Of a stretch of 64,000 nucleotides of DNA, positions 1-8,490 are shown one piece after another. Where the stretch lies: the NCBI GenBank assembly GCA_963785155.1, contig CAWAUB010000006.1, positions 124,001 through 188,000 of the forward strand, read 5' to 3'. Position numbers and translations under genes: made by a program. The notes beneath the pieces were generated by a model, which saw nothing but the letters and a program-made list of their open reading frames with translations, made no database searches and had not been told where the DNA came from. How positions within the stretch are numbered: position 1 is the first letter of the stretch; each line of letters opens with the position of its first letter. Origin of the DNA: DASUSH01 sp963785155. Lineage in GTDB: Bacteria; Actinomycetota; Thermoleophilia; Solirubrobacterales; 70-9.

Positions 1-610
1 AGGCGAACGGCGGGTACTTCGTGACGAGGTAGTAGGCATAGGCGCCCGCGCGCACCTGCCAGCGCAGCGCGACCTCGACGAACTCGAACATCCCACGCGG
101 AAACCTCGTCGTGAAGAGGATCGAGAAGAACGCGATGATCGCGATGATCGCCGCAACCCATATGAGGAACGCCGAGACGATCGCGTAGGGGAAGATCAGC
201 AGCCACGCGACGAGGGGGCGCCAGCGCTCGACCTGCTCTGGGTAGGCAACGACGTAGCGGGTGGGATACGAAGGATCGTCATCCAGCGAGAAGGGCGGGT
301 ACTCGTCAACCATCAGGTAGTGGTAGGTCGAGACGCGCAGCGCCCAACGCTGCACGCCGACGATGTAGTTCCACATCCCCTCGGGGTAGCGGCCGGTGAA
401 GAGGACGGCGAAGAAGGCCACGATCCCGACCCCGAGGGCGCCGAGCGCGAGGAAGATGAGGACGAAGTAGTGCGGGATCAGGAGCAGCCACTTGACCAGG
501 GGCATGAAGCGGCTGTACTCCTCCTGGTGGACCACGCCGGCCTGGACCGGGTAGTCCTGGAGCTCGGTCGAGAGGTCGGCGGTCATGGGCACGGCGGGAA
601 GCTCAGTCAT
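1..610 (-). CDS. DUF4389 membrane protein with two tandem domains (partial, cut by window start)
   Basis: About 203 residues are visible from an ATG at 610 and the frame runs off the window start, so the C-terminus is missing. Two copies of the same unit follow each other. Each has a Tyr/Pro-rich lead-in, a hydrophobic stretch (KWLLLIPHYFVLIFLALGAL, then AWLLIFPYAIVSAFLIWVAA) and a block ending in a YPPF motif (FTGRYPEGM...DEYPPF, then FTTRFPRGM...TKYPPF). This is the pattern of DUF4389 proteins, predicted integral membrane proteins of unknown function. It starts 2 bp after the ilvC stop and its AAGGAG ribosome site lies inside the end of ilvC, so it is probably translated with ilvC. Confidence 0.8.
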   Translation of the reverse strand, partial: MTELPAVPMTADLSTELQDYPVQAGVVHQEEYSRFMPLVKWLLLIPHYFVLIFLALGALGVGIVAFFAVLFTGRYPEGMWNYIVGVQRWALRVSTYHYLMVDEYPPFSLDDDPSYPTRYVVAYPEQVERWRPLVAWLLIFPYAIVSAFLIWVAAIIAIIAFFSILFTTRFPRGMFEFVEVALRWQVRAGAYAYYLVTKYPPFA

Positions 611-612
611 CG

Positions 613-1617
613 CTATTTCTCCTTGATCCAGGGCATCATCGACCGTAGGTCGCCGCCGACGTGCTCGATCTGGTGATCCGCCTGCTCGGTGCGCAGCCGG
701 TCGAAGTTCTCGCCGCCGGCACGGTTCTCGGCGATCCACTCCTTGGCGAACTCGCCCGACTGGATGTCCGCGAGGATCTTCTTCATCGCGGCGCGGGTCT
801 CGTCCCCGATGACCCGTGGGCCGCGGGTCATGTCGCCGTACTCGGCGGTGTTCGAAATCGAGTGGCGCATGCCGGAGATCCCCTGCTCGTACATCAGGTC
901 GACGATCAGCTTCAGCTCGTGCAGGCACTCGAAATAGGCGAGGCGCGGGTCGTACCCCGCCTCGACCAGGGTCTCGAAGCCGGCGCGGACGAGCTCGGTG
1001 GCGCCGCCGCAGAGGACTGACTGCTCGCCGAAGAGGTCGGTCTCGCACTCGTCCTTGAAGGTGGTCTCGATGACGCCGGCTCGACCGCCGCCGATCCCGC
1101 TCGCGTAGGCGAGGACGAGGTCCTTGGCCGTGCCCGACTCGTCCTGGTGGACCGCCATCAGGCAGGGCACACCGCGCCCCTCCTCGTACTGGCGGCGGAC
1201 GAGGTGGCCCGGGCCCTTGGGAGCGACCATGCCGACGTCGACGCCGGCGGGCGGGTCGATCTGCTCGAAGTGGATGGAGAAGCCGTGGGCGAACATGAGC
1301 AGGTCGCCGGGGGCGATCCCGTCCTTGATCTCCGCCTCCCAGACCTCCGCCTGCTTCTCGTCGGGGAGCAGGATCATCACGATGTCGCCGCGGCTGGCGG
1401 CATCGGCGACGTCCACGACCTCGAGCCCGGCGGCCTCGGCCTCCGCGCGGCTCGAGGAGTCGGGGCGCAGTCCGACGACCACGTCGACGCCGGACTCCTT
1501 CAGGTTGAGCGCGTGCGCGTGGCCCTGCGAGCCGTAGCCGAGGATCGCGACCGTCTTGCCCTCGAGTAGGGAGAGGTCGGCGTCGTCGTCATAGAAGATG
1601 TCCTTCTCGTCACTCAT
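613..1617 (-). CDS. ilvC: Ketol-acid reductoisomerase
   Basis: Converts acetolactate or acetohydroxybutyrate to the dihydroxy acid with NADPH and Mg2+, the second common step of valine and isoleucine synthesis. The 334-residue length fits class I enzymes. Seen: a nucleotide-binding GYGSQGHAHAL loop near residue 27, a phosphate-binding GLRPDSSS segment, and the metal-binding acidic residues in DECETDLFGEQ and ECLHELK, followed by SISNTAEYGD. It lies 23 bp downstream of menE on the same strand and about 9.8 kb from ilvN and ilvB, so the usual ilvBNC order is interrupted. No good ribosome site precedes the ATG. Confidence 0.97.
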   Translation of the reverse strand: MSDEKDIFYDDDADLSLLEGKTVAILGYGSQGHAHALNLKESGVDVVVGLRPDSSSRAEAEAAGLEVVDVADAASRGDIVMILLPDEKQAEVWEAEIKDGIAPGDLLMFAHGFSIHFEQIDPPAGVDVGMVAPKGPGHLVRRQYEEGRGVPCLMAVHQDESGTAKDLVLAYASGIGGGRAGVIETTFKDECETDLFGEQSVLCGGATELVRAGFETLVEAGYDPRLAYFECLHELKLIVDLMYEQGISGMRHSISNTAEYGDMTRGPRVIGDETRAAMKKILADIQSGEFAKEWIAENRAGGENFDRLRTEQADHQIEHVGGDLRSMMPWIKEK

Positions 1618-1640
1618 CGGCGCGGCATGCTATTCGACGA

Positions 1641-2966
1641 TCAGCGGAGCGCCCGGCGCAGCAGCTTGCCCGAGGGCGTCCGCGGTAGCTCGCCGACGAA
1701 CTCGAAGCGCTTCGGCACCTTGAACCCGGCCAGGGTCTGCGAACAGTGCAGGCGCAGCTCCTCGGAGCTCGCCTCCGCGCCCTCGCGAAGGACGACGACG
1801 GCCTCGACCGCCTCCTGCCACTCCGCGTCGGAGCGGCCGACCGCTGCGGCATCGGCTACCGCGGGGTGGCGCAGGAGGACCTCCTCAACCTCTGCGGGCA
1901 TGACGTTTTCCCCGCCGGTCACGATCATGTCGCCCAGGCGATCGGTCACGTAGAGGAAGCCCTCCTCGTCGATCCGGCCGAGGTCGCCAGTGTGCAGCCA
2001 GCCCTCCTCGTCGGCGCAACCGGGCGCGACTGTCGGTCCCTGGACGAGGATCTCGCCGTCTTCGATCCGCAGGTGGGTGGTCAGGAGCGGCCTTCCTGCC
2101 GAGCCGAGCTTTCGGCCGGCGTCGGCCGGCGCAAGGGTCGTCACCTGCGATGCGGTCTCCGTCATCCCGTAGGTCTGGACCACCGTCGCGCCACGACCGA
2201 TCGCCTCCTCGAGGACCTCGTCGGGCACCGGACCGCCTCCGACGAGCACCGCCCGCAGCGGCAGCAGGTCCACCCCGGCCTCGAGCAGGCGGCTCAGCTG
2301 GGTCGCGACCACGGAGATCAGGGTGACCCCGTCGCCTTCGAGCGATGAGGCGACATCGTCGACGTCGAAGCCGTCGTGGACCACCACGGTTGTCCCGTAG
2401 ATGACGCTGCGCATGACGATCGAGAGGCCTGCCACGTGGTGCATCGGCAGGCAACAGAGCCAGCGGTCGCTCGGCTCCATGCCGAGGTTGAAGGCGGAGC
2501 CGACAGCGCTCCAGAGGTGGTTCCCGTAGGTCAGGCCGACGGGCCGCGGCCGCCCCGACGTTCCGCTGGTCAGGATCCGGCAGTGGATCGCGTTCAGGTC
2601 GTGCTCCCCGAGCAGGGGGAGGTCGGCCTCGGTCGTCGCCAGGTCGGTGGGCCGGGAGACGAGCAGGATCGGGTTGGCGCGCTCGAGTTCCGCTTCACGC
2701 TCGGCGGCCGTCTGCCGCGGGTTGAGCGGGTAGGCGATCGCGCCGAGCTTCATCAGGGCGTGAAGCAGCACCACGAGCTCCGGGCCAGGATCCAGCTCCA
2801 GCGCGACCGTCGCATCGCGGCGCACGCCGCGTCCCGCGAGCCGGCGCGCGACCGCTGTCGCCTCCGACTCGAGCTCCTCGAAGGTCAGCTCGACCCCGGC
2901 CGAGACGAGGGCGGGGCGATCGGGGCAGGTCTGGGCGCGCTGGGCGAGCCAGTTGTCGAGGTTCAC
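1641..2966 (-). CDS. menE: o-Succinylbenzoate-CoA ligase
   Basis: Adenylate-forming enzyme of the ANL superfamily that activates o-succinylbenzoate to its CoA thioester for menaquinone synthesis. Seen in order: the ATP-binding loop TSGTSGRPRPVGLTYGN, a YGMTETASQ motif, TGDLGRIDEEG, and a C-terminal PRTPSGKLLRRAL carrying the catalytic lysine. The start is taken as GTG 2966 (VNLDNWLAQ), giving 441 residues. An ATG at 3023 would overlap the divergent menB gene and adds an unconserved tail. MenE is assigned by context, since ANL substrates are hard to tell from sequence alone. Confidence 0.9.
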   Translation of the reverse strand: MNLDNWLAQRAQTCPDRPALVSAGVELTFEELESEATAVARRLAGRGVRRDATVALELDPGPELVVLLHALMKLGAIAYPLNPRQTAAEREAELERANPILLVSRPTDLATTEADLPLLGEHDLNAIHCRILTSGTSGRPRPVGLTYGNHLWSAVGSAFNLGMEPSDRWLCCLPMHHVAGLSIVMRSVIYGTTVVVHDGFDVDDVASSLEGDGVTLISVVATQLSRLLEAGVDLLPLRAVLVGGGPVPDEVLEEAIGRGATVVQTYGMTETASQVTTLAPADAGRKLGSAGRPLLTTHLRIEDGEILVQGPTVAPGCADEEGWLHTGDLGRIDEEGFLYVTDRLGDMIVTGGENVMPAEVEEVLLRHPAVADAAAVGRSDAEWQEAVEAVVVLREGAEASSEELRLHCSQTLAGFKVPKRFEFVGELPRTPSGKLLRRALR

Positions 2967-3006
2967 TGCTTCCGCCGGTGGTCGCTGGCTATCGTCCCGG
3001 CAGCCT

Positions 3007-3933
3007 ATGCCGACGCCGCACAAGGATGCCCCCTCCCGCGAGGAGCTCTACGCGCCGATCGAGTGGACGTCGGCGGGCGACTTCGGCGACATCCTCTACG
3101 AGAAGGCCGAGGGGATCGCGAAGATCACGATCAACCGGCCCGAGGTCCGCAACGCCTTCCGGCCGCAGACCCTCGCCGAGCTCCGCGACGCGTTCGGCCG
3201 CGCCCGCGACGACCTCGAGGTCGGCCAGATCATCTTCACCGGTGCCGGCGACGACGCCTTCTGCTCCGGCGGGGACCAGCGGATCCGCGGCGACGACGGC
3301 TACATCGGGGATGACGAGGTCGCGTCGCAGGGCGTCGGCAGGCTCGACGTGGGCGACCTGCACGTCCAGATCCGCCGGCTGCCCAAGCCGGTCGTCGCGA
3401 TGGTCGCGGGCTACGCGGTCGGCGGCGGTCACATCCTCCACCTCGTCTGCGACCTGACGGTCGCGGCGGAGAACGCGGTCTTCGGGCAGACGGGACCCAG
3501 GGTCGGCAGCTTCGACGGCGGCTTCGGCGCGAGCCTGCTCGCCCGCAACATCGGCGTCAAGCGGGCGAAGGAGATCTGGTTCCTCTGCCGGCTCTACGAC
3601 GCCGCGGAGGCGCTGCAGATGGGCCTGGTGAACACGGTCGTGCCGATCGGCGAGCTGGAGCGCGAGACCGTCGCCTGGTGCCGGGAAATGGGCCACCTCT
3701 CCCCCCTCGCCCTGCGGCTTCAGAAGGCGAGCTTCAACGCCGAGGAGGACGGCCTGACCGGTCTCCAGCAGCTCTCGCACGACGCGACGCTCCTCTTCTA
3801 CATGAGCGAGGAGGGCCAGGAGGGCCGGAACGCCTACCAGGAGGGCCGCCGGCCGGACTTTTCGAAGTACCCCGCCGGCCGTGAAGCGGGACCCGGCGGC
3901 CGCGGACGCGAAGCGGAGCAGCCGACGGATTGA
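3007..3933 (+). CDS. menB: 1,4-Dihydroxy-2-naphthoyl-CoA synthase
   Basis: Crotonase-fold enzyme that closes the naphthoate ring of menaquinone from o-succinylbenzoyl-CoA. Seen: ITINRPEVRNAFRP, the oxyanion region FCSGGDQRIRGDDGY with the MenB-type GGDQ, AVGGGHILHLVCDLTVA, and the GPRVGSFDGGFGA signature that separates MenB from general enoyl-CoA hydratases. ATG 3007 gives 308 residues. An upstream in-frame start would run into menE. The 40-bp gap to menE must hold both promoters or the overlap between them. Confidence 0.96.
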   Translation: MPTPHKDAPSREELYAPIEWTSAGDFGDILYEKAEGIAKITINRPEVRNAFRPQTLAELRDAFGRARDDLEVGQIIFTGAGDDAFCSGGDQRIRGDDGYIGDDEVASQGVGRLDVGDLHVQIRRLPKPVVAMVAGYAVGGGHILHLVCDLTVAAENAVFGQTGPRVGSFDGGFGASLLARNIGVKRAKEIWFLCRLYDAAEALQMGLVNTVVPIGELERETVAWCREMGHLSPLALRLQKASFNAEEDGLTGLQQLSHDATLLFYMSEEGQEGRNAYQEGRRPDFSKYPAGREAGPGGRGREAEQPTD

Positions 3934-4816
3934 TCTTCGCCTTTGGCTGATGGCGGCGCGGCCGCGGACGCTGCCCGCGGCGATCGCGCCTGTGTTTGTC
4001 GGCACCGCGGCGGCCGTCGAGGCCTCGGAGGAGCTGCGCGTGGGCCCCTTCCTCGCCGCGCTCGCCGGCAGCATCCTGATCCAGATCGGGACCAACCTCG
4101 CGAACGACTACTCAGACGCGAAGCGCGGCGCGGACGACGTCGACCGGCTCGGCCCCGTGCGGGTGACCGCCGCCGGCCTTGTGACCCCGCGCCGGGTCCT
4201 CGTCGCGACCTGGCTCGCGTTCGCCGCGGCGCTGGCCACGGGCATCTACCTCGCGGTCGTGGCCGGCCCGGTGATCCTGGTGGTCGGCGCGGTGTCGATC
4301 CTCGCCGGCGTGCTCTACACCGGTGGCCCTCGGCCGTATGGCTACGCCGGGCTCGGCGAGCTGTTCGTCTTCCTCTTCTTCGGCCTCGTCGCGGTCAACG
4401 GCTCCTACTACGTCCAGCTCGAGGAGCTCGAGTGGCTCCCGTTTCTGCTCTCGATCCCGGTCGGGATGCTCTCGACGGCGATCCTGGTGGTCAACAACGT
4501 TCGCGACATCGACACCGACCGCCGCGCGGGCAAGATGACGCTCGCGGTCAAGCTCGGGCGCGACCGGGCCCGCCGCCTCTACTTCGCGCTGGTCCTGGGC
4601 GCGTACGCCTTCCTCGCGATCGCCCTGCTCGTCGCCGGAGGCCCCGCCTGGGCGGCCCTCGCCTACCTCTCCGTTCCCCTCATCCGGGGACCGGTGATGC
4701 TCGTCGCGGGGCACAGCGACGGTCCGTCGCTGAACAGGGCGCTCGCCCAGACCGGCGCGCTCCTTGGTGTCTTCAGCGTTCTCCTCTCGGCGGGCCTGCT
4801 GATCGCGATCGCCTGA
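3881..4816 (+). CDS. menA: 1,4-Dihydroxy-2-naphthoate polyprenyltransferase
   Basis: UbiA-family membrane prenyltransferase that attaches the isoprenoid tail to dihydroxynaphthoate and makes demethylmenaquinone. Seen: MAARPRTLPAAIAPVFVG at the N-terminus, the first Asp-rich motif NLANDYSDAKRGADD, a second one in NNVRDIDTDRRAGKMTLAV, and about eight hydrophobic segments. The start is GTG 3881, which overlaps the end of menB by 53 bp and implies coupled translation. The first 20 residues are poorly conserved, so a later start cannot be excluded, although no ATG or GTG lies in a better place. Confidence 0.93.
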   Translation: MKRDPAAADAKRSSRRIDLRLWLMAARPRTLPAAIAPVFVGTAAAVEASEELRVGPFLAALAGSILIQIGTNLANDYSDAKRGADDVDRLGPVRVTAAGLVTPRRVLVATWLAFAAALATGIYLAVVAGPVILVVGAVSILAGVLYTGGPRPYGYAGLGELFVFLFFGLVAVNGSYYVQLEELEWLPFLLSIPVGMLSTAILVVNNVRDIDTDRRAGKMTLAVKLGRDRARRLYFALVLGAYAFLAIALLVAGGPAWAALAYLSVPLIRGPVMLVAGHSDGPSLNRALAQTGALLGVFSVLLSAGLLIAIA

Positions 4817-5866
4817 ATGGTCATCCGTCGGATCGAGGTCATCCCGTACGCGCTGCCGTTCCGGGAGCCGTACGTCACCGCTCGTGGCCGGCTCGATCGG
4901 CGGGAGCTGATCCTGGTGCGCGTTGCGGACGAGGAGGAGCTGGTCGGGGTCGGCGAGACGACCTCGCTGTCCCTGCGCGGGGGCCGGCCGCTTACCGAGA
5001 TCACCGCGGAGCTCGAGCGGCTCGCGGCCCTCTGCGAGGCCGAGCCACGCGGCATCCCGGGCTTCCACCTCACCCGGGAGCTCGGCTCGCCCGAGGCAGC
5101 ATGCGCGCTCACCATGGCGCTCATGGACCTCGATCTGCGGCGCACGGGCCAGGCGGTGGCACCGCAGCCGGTTCCCTGCAACGCGACTCTCTCGACGGGC
5201 GAACCGCCGGCAGTTGCCGAGGAGGCGCTGCGCTGGCGGGAGCTCGGCTTCGAGACCTTCAAGCTGAAGGTCGGCCCGGACGCCGACGTCGCGCAGGTCG
5301 GTGCGGTCCGCGAAGCGCTTGGACCGGGACCGAGAATCCGGATCGACGCCAACGGCACCTGGGACACCGCAACCGCCACGTCCGCTCTCGCCGCGCTCGC
5401 AGAGCTCGACGTCGAGGTCTGCGAGCAACCGGTGCCCTCGCTCGAGGAGATGGCCGCGGTGGCGGCGACCGCGCGGATCCCGCTCGCGGCCGACGAGAGC
5501 GTGCGTGACCCGGCCGACGCCGAGCGCGCCGTGGCGCTCGGCGCCTGCGAGATGGCGACCCTGAAGCTGGCCAAGGTGGGCGGGCCCGTGGCGGCCGAAC
5601 GCGGCGAGTGGGGAATGCCGGTCTACATCTCGAGTGCGCTCGACGGTCCTGTCGGGATCGCCACAGCCGGGCGGGTGGCTGCCGCGATGACCCGCGACGG
5701 CACGGCGGCCGATGTCGCCCACGGGCTAGCGACGCAGCTCCTCTTCGCCGAGACGATCGCGACCGCCGGGCCCGAGGTCCGCGACGGGATGCTCCACCTG
5801 CCGTCAGGACCGGGGCTCGGAGTCGAGATCGACGAAGACGCGCTCACACGCTGCCGGATCCGGTGA
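4817..5866 (+). CDS. menC: o-Succinylbenzoate synthase
   Basis: Enolase-superfamily enzyme that dehydrates SHCHC to o-succinylbenzoate. Seen: the KxK pair in FKLKVG, metal ligands in RIDANGTWD, CEQPVPSLEEM and PLAADESVRDP, and the final catalytic lysine in TLKLAKVGG. At 349 residues it has the usual length. The ATG directly follows the menA stop (TGAATG). Dipeptide epimerases share these motifs, but the position between menA and menD makes MenC the natural call. Confidence 0.92.
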   Translation: MVIRRIEVIPYALPFREPYVTARGRLDRRELILVRVADEEELVGVGETTSLSLRGGRPLTEITAELERLAALCEAEPRGIPGFHLTRELGSPEAACALTMALMDLDLRRTGQAVAPQPVPCNATLSTGEPPAVAEEALRWRELGFETFKLKVGPDADVAQVGAVREALGPGPRIRIDANGTWDTATATSALAALAELDVEVCEQPVPSLEEMAAVAATARIPLAADESVRDPADAERAVALGACEMATLKLAKVGGPVAAERGEWGMPVYISSALDGPVGIATAGRVAAAMTRDGTAADVAHGLATQLLFAETIATAGPEVRDGMLHLPSGPGLGVEIDEDALTRCRIR

Positions 5867-5887
5867 TGCGGGGATAGCGTTCAGGCA

Positions 5888-5953
5888 ATGAAAACGCCGA
5901 ATCCTCCCGACGAAGTGGACGCGTCCGAGTTCGGCTCGATCTCATCTGCATGA
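5888..5953 (+). CDS. Possible 21-codon leader or coupling ORF ahead of menD
   Basis: An ATG at 5888 opens a 21-residue frame (MKTPNPPDEVDASEFGSISS, then Ala) that ends with TGA at 5951-5953, one base before the menD ATG. The menD start has no Shine-Dalgarno sequence of its own, and a stop directly beside the next start is typical of coupled re-initiation. The small frame itself also lacks a strong ribosome site. It resembles nothing known, so this is a suggestion from layout only. Confidence 0.35.
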   Translation: MKTPNPPDEVDASEFGSISSA

Positions 5954-5954
5954 G

Positions 5955-7709
5955 ATGGACGCGACGAATGCCAACACCGCGCTCGCCTCGGCACTCGCCG
6001 AGGAGCTGGCGCGCTGCGGCACCCGGTTCGCGGTCCTCTCCCCCGGCTCGCGCTCCACACCCCTCGCGCTGGCGCTCTGGCGCCAGGATGAGATCGACAC
6101 CCGCGTCGTCCTCGACGAGCGGTCGGCGGGGTTTGTCGCCCTCGGCGCAGCCCAGGCGAGCGAGCGGCCGGCGGTGGTCCTCTGCACCTCCGGCACGGCC
6201 GCGGCGAACCTGCACCCGGCGGTCGCCGAAGCCGATGAGGCCGGCGTGCCGCTGATCGTCCTCACCGCCGACCGGCCCCCGGAGTTGCGCGGCATCGGGG
6301 CCGGGCAGACGATCGACCAGATCAAGCTCTACGGATCAGCCGTTCGCTGGTTCTGCGAGGTGGGCAACCACAACGCCGATGACACCGGCCTCCTCTATTT
6401 CCGCAGCGTCGCGTGCCGCGCGTACGCCACCGCGAGCGGCGAGCCGCGGCCAGGCCCGGTCCACCTCAACTTGCCCTGGCGCGAGCCGCTCGCCCCGAGG
6501 AGCGAGGACCGGACCGTGAGCGCGCGTTCAGAGCTCGCCCGTGAGGGCCGAGGCGACCGGCCGCTCACGGAGGTGGTTCCGCCGCCCCGCGGGGCCGGCG
6601 CGGCGATTCTCGACGAGCTCGCCGAGGTGATCGCGGAAAATCCGCGCGGGCTGATCCTCGCCGGCCGCCGGCTCGACCGCCACACGCCGAGCACGATCGC
6701 CGCGCTTGCCGCCGCGAGCGGATATCCGATCCTGCCCGAACCGACCTCGCAGCTGCGGCTCGGTGGACACGATCGTTCGCGGGTGATCTGGGCCTACGAC
6801 GCGATCGCTCGGGCCAGGCCGAAGTCGCTGGCGCCTGACCTCATCGTGCGCGTGGGCGACATGCCGACGTCAAAGTCGCTGCGCGGTTGGATCGAGGAGA
6901 CCGAGCCCGCCCAGATCGTTTTGGCGCCGCACGGGTGGAACGAACCATCCCGCCGGGCCGACCGGATCATCCGTGCCGACCCGGCCGCGGTCGCGAAGGG
7001 AATCGCGGGCCGTCTCGGATCGGCGAAGGCTGCCGGCGCCGCGGTCCACTGGACGGCCGACTGGCTGCGCGCCGGCGAGCGTGCCGCACGTGCGGTCGAG
7101 GCCGAACTGGCGGGCGAGAGCGAGCCGTCCGAACCAGGCGTGCACGCGCTGCTCGGCCGCCTCTACGCGGACGGAGACCTCGTCTACACCGCTTCGAGCA
7201 TGCCGATCCGGGATCAGGAGTCCTTCCTGGCGGCGGCGCCGACCGAGGTCACCTTCCTCTGCAACCGTGGGGCGAACGGGATCGACGGGCTGATCTCCTC
7301 GGGCGCGGGCGCCGCCGCTGCGACAGGCCGGCCCTGCTGGATCGTCACCGGCGACCTCGGACTGGTCCATGACGCCGCGGGACTCGCCGCGGTCGCGGCG
7401 TCGGACGTGCCCATCCGGGTCGTCGTGATCAACAACGACGGTGGTGGAATCTTCGAATTCCTGCCGCAGGCCGAGCTCCTCGACCGAGCGGAGTTCGAGG
7501 CGTTGTTCGGAACGCCATCCGGAGTGGAGCCGAAAGACCTCGCCCAGGTCCACGGGCTCGAGCACCGGTCGGTCGAGCGCCTCGACGCTCTTCAGGACGC
7601 TGCGGCGGCGGGAACGGGCATCATCGAGATCCGCACCGGGCGCCGCCGCAACGTCGAGATCCACCAGCGAATCTCCTCGCGAGTGGCGGACGAGTTGGGG
7701 AAGCCGTAG
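5955..7709 (+). CDS. menD: SEPHCHC synthase (2-succinyl-5-enolpyruvyl-6-hydroxy-3-cyclohexene-1-carboxylate synthase)
   Basis: Thiamine diphosphate enzyme that joins isochorismate and 2-oxoglutarate at the committed step of menaquinone synthesis. The 584-residue protein opens with the MenD-type block CGTRFAVLSPGSRSTPLALA. It then shows VVLCTSGTAAANLHPAVAEA, LTADRPPELRGIGAGQTIDQ, and near residue 470 the ThDP/metal-binding motif from GDLGLVHDAAG to INNDGGGIFEFLP. It closes the plus-strand menBACD run. The start is ATG 5955, preceded by a short ORF. Confidence 0.96.
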   Translation: MDATNANTALASALAEELARCGTRFAVLSPGSRSTPLALALWRQDEIDTRVVLDERSAGFVALGAAQASERPAVVLCTSGTAAANLHPAVAEADEAGVPLIVLTADRPPELRGIGAGQTIDQIKLYGSAVRWFCEVGNHNADDTGLLYFRSVACRAYATASGEPRPGPVHLNLPWREPLAPRSEDRTVSARSELAREGRGDRPLTEVVPPPRGAGAAILDELAEVIAENPRGLILAGRRLDRHTPSTIAALAAASGYPILPEPTSQLRLGGHDRSRVIWAYDAIARARPKSLAPDLIVRVGDMPTSKSLRGWIEETEPAQIVLAPHGWNEPSRRADRIIRADPAAVAKGIAGRLGSAKAAGAAVHWTADWLRAGERAARAVEAELAGESEPSEPGVHALLGRLYADGDLVYTASSMPIRDQESFLAAAPTEVTFLCNRGANGIDGLISSGAGAAAATGRPCWIVTGDLGLVHDAAGLAAVAASDVPIRVVVINNDGGGIFEFLPQAELLDRAEFEALFGTPSGVEPKDLAQVHGLEHRSVERLDALQDAAAAGTGIIEIRTGRRRNVEIHQRISSRVADELGKP

Positions 7710-7743
7710 CGCCGTCCGTCCCGGTCAGCGATAATGCCGACAG

Positions 7744-8055
7744 GTGAACGAGGAGCGGGACATCGTCGTGGTGCTCGAGGGCGAGATCGACCTCTCGACC
7801 GCGCCCGAGGCCGAAGGCCGCATCAGCGAAGCCGAGGCGAGCGGCCCGGCACGGCTGATCATCGACCTCCGCGAGGTCACTTTCATGGACTCGAGCGGAC
7901 TCCGCGTCCTGCTCAGCGCTCACAAGCGAGCCGAGGCCGAGGGCCATGAGTTCGCGCTCATCAGGGGTGGCGACGCCGTCGAGCGTCTACTCGAGGTCAC
8001 CGGACTCGCGGAGCGGCTAACGGTGCTCGAGGCAGACTTCGAACCACACGGCTGA
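7744..8055 (+). CDS. STAS-domain anti-sigma factor antagonist
   Basis: A 103-residue single-domain protein of the SpoIIAA/RsbV type. Seen: VVVLEGEIDLSTAPE at the N-terminus and the phosphorylation site FMDSSGLRVLL at residues 47-57, where one of the two serines would be the target. Such proteins, when unphosphorylated, bind an HPK-like anti-sigma factor and release a sigma factor. The gene starts with GTG 7744, 34 bp after menD. Its tail overlaps the tail of the opposite-strand kinase gene, its likely partner, by 39 bp. No sigma factor gene is present in the window. Confidence 0.9.
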   Translation: MNEERDIVVVLEGEIDLSTAPEAEGRISEAEASGPARLIIDLREVTFMDSSGLRVLLSAHKRAEAEGHEFALIRGGDAVERLLEVTGLAERLTVLEADFEPHG

Positions 8056-8436
8056 CGGCGGACCGCGGCGAACTCCCCAGCGATCGGCCAGCTGGTCGAC
8101 GATGAAGAGCCCCCATCCGCCGCCGTCGCGCTCGAGTTCTGGCACGGGTGCCGCCGGAGCACCCCGCCCGTAGTCGCGAACCTCGCCGTACAGCGTGTCG
8201 CCGGCGATCCGGAGCTCGATCTCGATCCCCTCGTCCCGCGCGCCGGAATGGCGGTAGGAGTTGGTCACGAGCTCCGAGAGGATCAACTTGATCTCGGCGG
8301 CAGCCTCGTCGCCAAATCGCGAGCGCAGGGGCTCGATCGCGGCTCTTGCTTCAGCAGCGACGCCTGGTCCGCCTTCGACCGTGAAGGACGCCCCCGCCTC
8401 AGCCGCCCCCTCGCCTTGAAGGACAGCATCGGTCAT
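8017..8436 (-). CDS. Anti-sigma factor-type serine kinase (SpoIIAB/RsbW-like HATPase)
   Basis: A 139-residue GHKL ATPase without a dimerisation domain. Seen: the N box in SELVTNSYRHSG, the G1 box VRDYGRG, and the G2 box GGGWGLFIVDQLADRWG. Proteins of this size and shape phosphorylate STAS antagonists and hold sigma factors. The gene converges with the STAS gene and shares 39 bp with its end. It lies 54 bp downstream of menF on the same strand. The sigma target is unknown. Confidence 0.88.
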   Translation of the reverse strand: MTDAVLQGEGAAEAGASFTVEGGPGVAAEARAAIEPLRSRFGDEAAAEIKLILSELVTNSYRHSGARDEGIEIELRIAGDTLYGEVRDYGRGAPAAPVPELERDGGGWGLFIVDQLADRWGVRRGPPSAVWFEVCLEHR

Positions 8437-8490
8437 GTCTAGCTAATCGCTACCCGCAGGAGAGCAGGCAAAACCGAGCAGGCGGATCCT

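Noticed and set aside
2967..3023. An upstream ATG start for menE at 3023
   Set aside because: It would overlap the divergent menB start and adds residues without similarity to MenE. GTG 2966 starts just before the conserved region.
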